The translations under genes were made by a program, and so were the position numbers. The notes beneath the pieces were generated by a model. It searched no databases. It was not told the DNA's origin and saw nothing but the letters and a program-made list of their open reading frames with translations. A stretch of DNA of 17,180 nucleotides from NCBI GenBank assembly GCA_018262315.1, contig JAGSPS010000019.1:1-17180 (forward strand), in the 5' to 3' direction. Positions 1 to 4,701 of the stretch are shown piece after piece. The first letter of the stretch is position 1, and every line of letters begins with the position of its first letter. The DNA is from Deltaproteobacteria bacterium. GTDB lineage: Bacteria; Myxococcota_A; UBA9160; PR03.

Positions 1-273
1 GAAGGAAAGCCCAGTGGCAAGGGCCTGGCGGGGAGTGCGAGCACCCAACTCGTGATCCAGACGGTTCCCGGCGTCGACACGAACTTCGCGTTCATCCCGC
101 GCCAGGTGGGACCGCGCCTCGTGTCGACGTGGATTGCTCATCTCGACGCCGATGGCAATCTGCTCATCGAACTCACGAATCACGGCGCGAAAGGCGAGGC
201 CTACTCCCCGACCAAGACGACGCTGCGCGGCAAGCGCGTGCCGATGCCGAAGAAGCAGACGCCGAAGCCGTGA
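1..273 (+). CDS. C-terminal fragment of an unrecognised protein
   Basis: The frame is open from the first base of the window and ends at TGA 271-273, giving about 90 residues of a gene that starts outside the window. The start is not visible; the GTG at 52 is only an internal codon. The visible part contains a plausible beta-rich stretch (STWIAHLDADGNLLIELTNH) and ends in a basic, proline- and lysine-rich tail (RGKRVPMPKKQTPKP). I do not recognise a family. The gene converges with the acyl-CoA dehydrogenase, with only about 10 bases between the two stop codons, so there is no room for a separate terminator. The coding assignment rests on the open frame and GC-rich third positions, which are weak evidence in DNA of this composition. 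Confidence 0.5.
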   Translation, partial: EGKPSGKGLAGSASTQLVIQTVPGVDTNFAFIPRQVGPRLVSTWIAHLDADGNLLIELTNHGAKGEAYSPTKTTLRGKRVPMPKKQTPKP

Positions 274-283
274 CCGCGAAGCG

Positions 284-1432
284 TCAGCCCAGCCCGATTC
301 GCTGCGCGATGATGCGCTTCATGATCTCGTTGGTACCGGCGTAGATCGACTGCACGGCGGCGTCCGCAAAATCGCCCGCGATCGCGTACTCCTTCATGAA
401 GCCGTAGCCGCCGTGGAGTTGCAGGCACTCGGCCGTCAGTCGCTTCTGCAGGTCGGTGGTCCACCACTTGGCCATGCTCACCTCGGTGACCACGTCGTCG
501 CCGCGCACGTGCGACGCGAGCAGGCGATCGACGAAGACCTGACCGATCTCGACCTCGGTGGCGAGCTCCGCGAGCTTGAACTGGGTGTTCTGGAACGTCG
601 CGATCGGCTGGCCGAAGGCGCTCCGGCCCTTCACGTAGTCGATCGTGTCGGCCAGCGAGCGCCGGCACGACGCGATCGACGCAATGGCGATGCAGAGCCG
701 CTCCTGCTGCAACTCGGTCATCAGCATCCGGAAGCCCTGCCCTTCCTCACCGAGCAGATTGGTGACCGGCACGCGGCAATCCTGGAAGAACAACTCGCTG
801 GTGTCCTGACCGGGCAGGCCGAGCTTGTCGAGCTTGCGCCCCTTCACGAAGCCGGGCGTGCCGGCCTCGACCAGCAGCAGCGAGATGCCGCGATGCGGCG
901 GCTTCGCATCCGGATCGGTCTTGCAGACGACGATGAACAGGTCGCCGATCTGACCGTGCGAGATGAAGGTCTTCGAGCCGTTCACGACGTAGTGGTCGCC
1001 GTCGCGGATCGCACGTGTCTGGACGCGGGCGAGGTCCGAGCCGGTCCCGGGCTCGGTCATCGCGACCGCGAGCAGCACCTCGCCGCGGATCGCTCCCGCG
1101 AGGAATCTCTGTCTGTGATCTTCCGTGCCGAAGTCGCGGATGTACGGCGCGCAGATGTCCACGTGCAGCGAGAACATCAGCGCGTGGGCGCGCAGCCAGG
1201 CGAGTTCTTCCATCACGACCGCGTCGTAGAGGAAGTCGCCGCCGGCGCCGCCGTACGCCTCGGGCAGGGTCGCGCCGAGGAAGCCCGCTTCGCCGAGTCG
1301 CCGCCAGGTCTCGCGGTCCGGCATGCCGGCTTCGTTCCAGCCCGCGATCTTCGGTGCGATCTCCTTCTCGGCAAAACGCCGGAACTGCTCGCGGTAGAGC
1401 TCGTGATCTTCCCCGTAGACGTCGCGCTTCAC
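284..1432 (-). CDS. Acyl-CoA dehydrogenase family protein (LCAD/IVD-like active site)
   Basis: A 382-residue flavoprotein of full family length that should catalyse FAD-dependent alpha,beta-dehydrogenation of an acyl-CoA. Family signature 1 is at residues 124-133 (AMTEPGTGSD). The C-terminal signature region QLHGGYGFMKEY starts at residue 338, followed by IYAGTNEIMK at 363-372. The position that holds the catalytic Glu in medium-chain enzymes (the E of YEG) is Ala365. A Glu is instead present at E244 in LQQERL, where long-chain and isovaleryl-CoA dehydrogenases carry their base. The basic residue expected five after Glu348 is Gly353, and the usual DA(R/K) is DAA (357-359). The start is GTG at 1432, preceded by GGAGGA at about 6 bases. 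It is divergent from the VOC protein across about 150 bp. The family is certain, the substrate is not; a fatty-acid or branched-chain acyl-CoA is likely. Confidence 0.93.
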   Translation of the reverse strand: MKRDVYGEDHELYREQFRRFAEKEIAPKIAGWNEAGMPDRETWRRLGEAGFLGATLPEAYGGAGGDFLYDAVVMEELAWLRAHALMFSLHVDICAPYIRDFGTEDHRQRFLAGAIRGEVLLAVAMTEPGTGSDLARVQTRAIRDGDHYVVNGSKTFISHGQIGDLFIVVCKTDPDAKPPHRGISLLLVEAGTPGFVKGRKLDKLGLPGQDTSELFFQDCRVPVTNLLGEEGQGFRMLMTELQQERLCIAIASIASCRRSLADTIDYVKGRSAFGQPIATFQNTQFKLAELATEVEIGQVFVDRLLASHVRGDDVVTEVSMAKWWTTDLQKRLTAECLQLHGGYGFMKEYAIAGDFADAAVQSIYAGTNEIMKRIIAQRIGLG

Positions 1433-1585
1433 TGGGAATCCTCCGTCGCGAGCAGCACTCGCTCGATGCGGCCGCCCAACGTCGGTCGTCCGGGACGCAA
1501 ACGCTAGCCGAGCTGGCGGCTCTGCGCGGGAACCCGCTCGGCCTTCTGTTACGATGCGGCCCCGCGCAACAGGGGGACCGCCTGC

Positions 1586-2440
1586 ATGATCACGCGCATC
1601 GATCGGATCGTTCTCGCGGCGCGCGACCGCCGTGCCGCGGCCGAAGTCTGGCGATGCCTGTTCGGCGCCGAGTTGCTGCGCGAAGACCGCATCCCGTCAC
1701 TCGCGGCACAGCGCAGCGTGTTGCGCGTCGGCGAGAGCGAAGTCGAAGTGATCGAGCCGCACGGCATCGGCGCGACGGCGCAGTTCATTTCGCGCTACCG
1801 CACCCCGATCTTCGCGGTGGGCTTCGCGGTGCGCGATCTCGACGCGGCGCAGGCCAACCTCGGCGCGCGCGCGATCCACCACGTTCGCGAAGGCAATCAA
1901 CTGCTGTTGAGCGGCGAGTGGGTCGGCGTGCCCGCCCTGCGCGTAGTGCTCACGCAGGACGAGAAGCGACAGCCGGCGGGGCTGCTCTCCCGCATCTACG
2001 AGGCGACGCTCCTCCATCAGCAGCATCAGCGCGCCGCGCGGCAGATTGCGAAGGTCTTCGAGCTGAATCCCGGGAACTTCGCGCCGATCCGCTCGGCTCC
2101 CTACGGCTACGAGGGCACGCTCGCGTTCCTCGATCCCGACCGGCTCGACCGCATCGAAACCGTCACGCCCGTCGATCGCAACAAGACGATGGGCCGTTTC
2201 TTCGCGCGCCAGGGACCGAGCCTCTACATGTTCTACGCCGAAGCGCGCGACACGGTCGCGCTGCGCGAGCGGCTTCTCGAGCACGCGCCGTCGGCGTGGA
2301 CCGGTGTGATCGAGGGCGCGGCGCCCGACAACCTCTTCGTTCACCCGAAGGCGCTGCACGGCGCGTTGCTCGGCGTGAGTCGCGAGAGCGTGGCGTGGAC
2401 CTGGTCGGGGCACCCGGAGCGCGTTCGGCCGGCGGCCTGA
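1586..2440 (+). CDS. Glyoxalase/VOC-superfamily protein
   Basis: A 284-residue protein built like tandem vicinal-oxygen-chelate modules. The first half opens with the typical VOC beginning ITRIDRIVLAARDRRAAAEV (residues 2-21), has VIEP at 55-58, and shows a second betaalphabeta unit from about residue 75 (FAVGFAVRDLDAAQANLGAR). The C-terminal half ends with FVHPKALHGALLGVS (251-265), which resembles the last strand of VOC enzymes where a metal-binding His and Glu often sit. Here the His-Pro is kept, but no Glu follows at the usual end. The ATG at 1586 is preceded by AGGGGGA at about 8 bases, a strong ribosome site. VOC members include isomerases, dioxygenases and lyases, so the reaction cannot be named. 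It is adjacent to and divergent from an acyl-CoA dehydrogenase, so an acyl-CoA-related role is possible but only inferred. Confidence 0.8.
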   Translation: MITRIDRIVLAARDRRAAAEVWRCLFGAELLREDRIPSLAAQRSVLRVGESEVEVIEPHGIGATAQFISRYRTPIFAVGFAVRDLDAAQANLGARAIHHVREGNQLLLSGEWVGVPALRVVLTQDEKRQPAGLLSRIYEATLLHQQHQRAARQIAKVFELNPGNFAPIRSAPYGYEGTLAFLDPDRLDRIETVTPVDRNKTMGRFFARQGPSLYMFYAEARDTVALRERLLEHAPSAWTGVIEGAAPDNLFVHPKALHGALLGVSRESVAWTWSGHPERVRPAA

Positions 2441-2446
2441 GGTCAA

Positions 2447-2464
2447 GCCGAGCCCGGACTCGGC
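2447..2464 (+). other. GC-rich stem-loop just after the VOC gene
   Basis: GCCGAG (2447-2452) and CTCGGC (2459-2464) form a perfect 6-bp stem with a 6-base loop, beginning 6 bases past the VOC stop codon. No T-run follows, so it is not a canonical intrinsic terminator. It might protect the 3' end of the mRNA or may be chance in GC-rich DNA. Confidence 0.3.
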
Positions 2465-2478
2465 CGATCCAGGTCAGC

Positions 2479-2718
2479 ATGGCGACCTGGCTCCGACGCA
2501 TGTTCCGACCCGCCCGCAGCCTCGGCCGCAGCGCCGAGGCTCGCGACATCGATGGCGCACGCGAAATGCAAACGGCGCTCGCCGAGGCCGAGCAGTGGGC
2601 CGCGCACGCGGCCGCGCTCGCGCGCGTGCTCCGAGAGACGAAGGCGGCAGCGCGCCGGCTCGACCGCGCACACGCCACGCCGATCGAGCGACGCGCCACC
2701 CATCGCACCCTGCACTAG
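2479..2718 (+). CDS. Possible small basic helical protein
   Basis: A 79-codon frame from ATG 2479, with a modest AGG about 6 bases upstream, to TAG 2716-2718, starting 38 bases after the VOC gene. The predicted peptide begins MATWLRRMFRPARSLGR, is rich in Ala, Arg and Glu, and should be largely alpha-helical (TALAEAEQWAAHAAALARVL at about residues 32-51 has a heptad-like pattern). No family is recognised. Third positions are mostly G or C, but many frames in this DNA look like that. A perfect 9-bp stem-loop (2518-2541) lies inside it, which weakens the coding case. If real, it would be co-transcribed with the VOC gene. Confidence 0.35.
   Translation: MATWLRRMFRPARSLGRSAEARDIDGAREMQTALAEAEQWAAHAAALARVLRETKAAARRLDRAHATPIERRATHRTLH
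2518..2541 (+). other. Perfect 9-bp GC-rich stem-loop
   Basis: AGCCTCGGC (2518-2526) and GCCGAGGCT (2533-2541) are exact reverse complements separated by 6 bases. The stem is strong and lies about 80 bases downstream of the VOC stop. No T-tract follows. It could be a Rho-assisted 3'-end structure or a feature of the doubtful small ORF that contains it. Confidence 0.4.
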
Positions 2719-2805
2719 GGCCCGACTCAGGATGGGCCGTCGAGCCCGGGGCCGATGCGCGCCCCCGTCGCATTTGCTTTGGAAAGTCGCAAGGCTCGTG
2801 GCTGC

Positions 2806-2893
2806 GAGGCGCGCGGGCGGTGGACTCGTCCGAAACGTCCTCGGCGGACGAGTGACGGCAGCTTCGCGGCGAGAACCTGGTGGCCGCCTGCGG
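2806..2893 (-). repeat. Left copy of an 88-bp inverted repeat pair
   Basis: Read on the minus strand, this block aligns with 3026-3113 on the plus strand. Both are 88 bp long and match at roughly three positions in four by eye. The core AACGTCCTCGGCGGACGA (2834-2851) is matched perfectly by 3068-3085 on the other strand, and the match extends to 26 bp with two mismatches (2826-2851 against 3068-3093). The ends are also conserved: the outer block GAGGCGCG and the inner GGCCGCCTG. The divergence suggests two old copies of a short dispersed element rather than a fresh duplication. Confidence 0.75.
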
Positions 2894-3025
2894 ATTGTTC
2901 CGCCCGCGCCCCCCGCCCGCGCTCGGCTTCTCGTCTCTCTTTCATGAACGGAAGTCCCGAAACAGGTGGCAAGTAGCGGGGGCGGGGCGTTCGGCCAGAA
3001 CCCGCGAAGCCCTCCGGTCATCCGG

Positions 3026-3113
3026 CCGGCAGGCGGCCTCGACGCTCCAACGCGAAGCCACCGATCTTCGTCCGCCGAGGACGTTCTGGACGAACCTCAC
3101 GCCCCCGCGCCTC
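3026..3113 (+). repeat. Right copy of the 88-bp inverted repeat pair
   Basis: This is the partner of 2806-2893 in opposite orientation. It carries CAGGCGGCC at its inner end, CGCGAAGC at 3051-3058, the perfect core TCGTCCGCCGAGGACGTT at 3068-3085, and GCGCCTC at its outer end. The two copies are separated by 132 bp and could form a long imperfect hairpin or cruciform. I see no further copy elsewhere in the window. Confidence 0.75.
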
Positions 3114-3157
3114 ACGCGTCGGCTTCCGAGACGGCTGAGCCACCTCGGGTCAGCCTC

Positions 3158-3523
3158 TCAGTCGGGGGCGCTTGCGCCCTCGCCGACGCCGCGCTCGAGG
3201 CGCGTGACCAGCCGCTCGACGCCACCGCCCGCGAAGCGCTTCACTTCCTGGCCGTTCACGTAGAGCACGTTGGTGGGCAGGTCGTGAAGCTCGGCGATCC
3301 ACGAGTTCGCGCGCTTGAACGAGATCAGGCCGGGCTTGTCGAGCAGCAGCTTGCCGAAGCGCACGTGGCGCCAGCGCTCGTCCTTCTCGAGGAAGGCCTC
3401 GAGTTCGGCCGTCCAGGCGGCGCACGCCGCACAGTCGCTCTTGCCGAGCATCAAGACCGCCGCCGGTGACGCGACGAACGCTTCCCAGTTGCTGCCGTCG
3501 AGCCTCTCGAGTCGCTCGCTCAT
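3158..3523 (-). CDS. Thioredoxin-fold protein with CAAC active site
   Basis: A 121-residue single-domain thioredoxin-like protein. The redox motif is C31-A-A-C34 within GKSDCAACAAW, in place of the usual WCGPC. The cis-proline is P83 in LPTNVLYVNGQEVKRFAGG (82-100), which lines up with the IPTLLLFKNG region of thioredoxins. There is no signal peptide, so it is cytosolic. The ATG (3521-3523) overlaps the TGA of the peroxiredoxin in an ATGA tetranucleotide, implying translational coupling and a shared mRNA. The obvious inference is that it reduces the peroxiredoxin. The non-standard CAAC motif and the lack of Trp-Cys mean it may have a different redox potential from a housekeeping thioredoxin. 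The ORF can be read further upstream, but that part lies across the peroxiredoxin in another frame. Confidence 0.85.
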   Translation of the reverse strand: MSERLERLDGSNWEAFVASPAAVLMLGKSDCAACAAWTAELEAFLEKDERWRHVRFGKLLLDKPGLISFKRANSWIAELHDLPTNVLYVNGQEVKRFAGGGVERLVTRLERGVGEGASAPD

Positions 3524-4044
3524 CCCGCGAACGAGTCGCCCTTCTTCCAATCGGCGCCGCACAGACCGCCGCTCTGGAGCGCCTGCACCGTGCGCAGCGT
3601 CTCGGCGGGGCTGCGGCCGGCGGAGAGATCGTTCACGGCGACGGCGCGGACGATGCCCTTGTCGTCGACCACGACCGTCGCGCGGAACGCGACGCCCTGG
3701 TCTTCCTTGAGGACGTGGAAGGCGGTCGAGACGGCGTGGTTGGTATCCGCGATAACCGGGTGGGTGATCACCTGCGGGAAGGTCTTGCGATCCGCGAACC
3801 ATGCCTTGTGGCTGAAGAACGAGTCGGTCGAGACGCCGATCACTTCGACCTTGTCGTCGCCGAAATCGTCGAGCAAGGACTGGAATCCCTTGATCTCGGT
3901 GGGACACACGAAGGTGAAGTCGAGCGGGTACCAATAGAGGACGTGCCACTTCCCCTTGTAGTCCGCGTTCGAGATCGTCTTCTGCTCGCCCTTTACGTAG
4001 GCGGTGGCGGTCCATGCGGGTTCCGGCTGGCCGACCATGGTCAT
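3520..4044 (-). CDS. AhpC/Prx-type 2-Cys peroxiredoxin
   Basis: A 174-residue thiol peroxidase that reduces hydrogen peroxide and organic hydroperoxides in the cytosol. The catalytic motif P40-LDF-T44-FV-C47 (YPLDFTFVCPTE) gives the peroxidatic Cys47, and Arg121 (AFRATVVVD) completes the active site. A resolving cysteine is present at C162 (GGLCGADWKKGD), matching the VCPAKWKEG region of AhpC. The protein stops five residues after that block (DSFAG), while E. coli AhpC continues for about 14, so the C-terminal tail is short. The start is ATG 4044, chosen because GGGAGGA lies about 8 bases upstream; the second Met, two codons later, has poorer spacing. The stop overlaps the thioredoxin-like start. 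The upstream region holds a 31-bp perfect palindrome that probably controls it. Confidence 0.93.
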   Translation of the reverse strand: MTMVGQPEPAWTATAYVKGEQKTISNADYKGKWHVLYWYPLDFTFVCPTEIKGFQSLLDDFGDDKVEVIGVSTDSFFSHKAWFADRKTFPQVITHPVIADTNHAVSTAFHVLKEDQGVAFRATVVVDDKGIVRAVAVNDLSAGRSPAETLRTVQALQSGGLCGADWKKGDSFAG

Positions 4045-4093
4045 GCGTGATTCCTCCCTGCAAGAAGATCGGGTTGGTTTGAAAGGTGGCGGC

Positions 4094-4122
4094 AGCATAG
4101 GCAGTAATCTGGACATCGTCCA
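4094..4122 (-). promoter_or_regulatory. Candidate sigma70-type promoter of the peroxiredoxin operon
   Basis: On the minus strand, TGGACG (4117-4122) and TATGCT (4094-4099) are separated by 17 bp. Each matches four of six consensus positions of the -35 and -10 elements. Transcription would start about 43 bases before the peroxiredoxin ATG. The -35 hexamer and the spacer lie inside the palindrome at 4101-4131. Confidence 0.4.
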
Positions 4123-4131
4123 GATTACTGC
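4101..4131. promoter_or_regulatory. Perfect 14-3-14 palindrome, probable operator
   Basis: GCAGTAATCTGGAC (4101-4114) is followed by ATC and then by its exact reverse complement GTCCAGATTACTGC (4118-4131). It lies 57 bp upstream of the peroxiredoxin start, in the divergent region shared with the ZapG-like gene. It is AT-richer than its surroundings and overlaps the best promoter candidate for the peroxiredoxin. No T-run follows, so it is not a terminator. Such a long exact palindrome is best explained as a binding site for a dimeric repressor or redox sensor. The sequence does not match the classic PerR/Fur box (TTATAATnATTATAA), and the regulator is not encoded in this window. Confidence 0.7.
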
Positions 4132-4170
4132 AAGGGGGTCGCTCGAGTCGCGACGCGGCGAGGCGCCGCC

Positions 4171-4176
4171 TAGACT
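4171..4176 (+). promoter_or_regulatory. Candidate -10 element of the ZapG-like gene
   Basis: TAGACT fits the TAnnnT pattern and lies 39 bases before the ATG at 4216. I see no good -35 hexamer. The octamer TAGACTGG recurs just upstream of plsB (6225-6232), which gives it a little more weight. Confidence 0.3.
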
Positions 4177-4215
4177 GGCTCTCCCGTCGGAAAAGGAAAG
4201 TGAGGGGGAATCGCG

Positions 4216-4701
4216 ATGGTGGAACCGCAACTGCTCTGGATTGCCGCAGCTGGAAGCCTCGTCCTCGGAATTCTCGTGGGCGTGCTGATCGCCCGCGCGG
4301 GATCGCGACGCGAGGCAGCACGTGCGCGGCAGCTGGAAGAGCAGCTGCGCGCCAGCGAGTCCGAGCACGCGCGCTACCGCGGCCAGGTTTCGGAGCATTT
4401 CGGCGAGACCTCGCGCCGCTTGCGCGACCTCACGCTCCAGTACAAGTCGGTCTACGAACACCTCGCCGACGGCGCCCGCACGCTGTGCCCGGAAGGCTCG
4501 ATCGAGATCGCGCCGAGCCTCGCCGAAGCAGCGCTGCCGAGCGCAGCGGGCCGCGCCCTGCCCGACGAGTCCGACTCGCAACTCGATCTCGAGCTGGAGC
4601 CGCCCGATCGCTGGGCGGCCGCCGCCCGCGAGCACGAGGACGAACTCGGTCCGCTCCTCGACGAGGATGCGCCGCAGCCGGCCGAGAAGGCCGCTAGCTG
4701 A
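4216..4701 (+). CDS. ZapG/YhcB-like (DUF1043) inner-membrane protein
   Basis: A 161-residue protein with one N-terminal membrane helix (about residues 6-26, WIAAAGSLVLGILVGVLIA). A charged coiled-coil follows (about 31-75), then a disordered acidic C-terminal tail. It matches E. coli YhcB/ZapG in order and motif: the glycine-rich helix, then YRGQVSEHF (54-62, compare YREELVSHF), then the YKSVYEHLADGARTLCPE block (76-93, compare YRQLYQHMAKSSSSLLPE). In E. coli that protein links cell division and envelope growth at the inner membrane. The ATG at 4216 has GAGGGGGAA about 6 bases upstream. Its stop lies 8 bp inside the end of the convergent hydrolase gene. The family is best known in Gammaproteobacteria, so its presence in such GC-rich DNA is of interest. 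The function here is inferred by homology. Confidence 0.75.
   Translation: MVEPQLLWIAAAGSLVLGILVGVLIARAGSRREAARARQLEEQLRASESEHARYRGQVSEHFGETSRRLRDLTLQYKSVYEHLADGARTLCPEGSIEIAPSLAEAALPSAAGRALPDESDSQLDLELEPPDRWAAAAREHEDELGPLLDEDAPQPAEKAAS

Larger units (their letters stand above)
2719..3157. other. Intergenic stretch without a convincing gene
   Basis: This stretch lies between the plus-strand VOC/small-ORF unit and the minus-strand thioredoxin-like gene. Several overlapping frames are open on both strands, but none has a ribosome site plus recognisable protein features. Its clear content is the pair of inverted 88-bp repeats at 2806-2893 and 3026-3113 and the 132-bp spacer between them, which contains a TTCATGAA palindrome (2941-2948) and runs of C and of G that could extend pairing toward the centre. 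I see no T-run terminator. Confidence 0.6.

Noticed and set aside
134..1507. Long plus-strand open frame opposite the acyl-CoA dehydrogenase
   Set aside because: It is a GC-driven antisense shadow; the minus-strand frame has both family signatures and a ribosome site.
1015..2718. 567-codon plus-strand frame across the divergent region and the VOC gene
   Set aside because: It is Arg/Ala/Pro-rich with no recognisable domain and overlaps two real genes; only its last 79 codons could be a separate small ORF.
2806..3113. CRISPR array or insertion sequence ends
   Set aside because: There are only two copies in opposite orientation, they are diverged, with no regular spacers, no transposase and no target-site duplication that I can see.
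4101..4131. Intrinsic terminator reading of the palindrome
   Set aside because: It is not followed by a T-run on either strand and lies between divergent genes upstream of both starts.
3520..4635. N-terminally extended peroxiredoxin
   Set aside because: The extension crosses the palindrome and the ZapG-like gene and has no homology; a strong ribosome site fixes the start at 4044.
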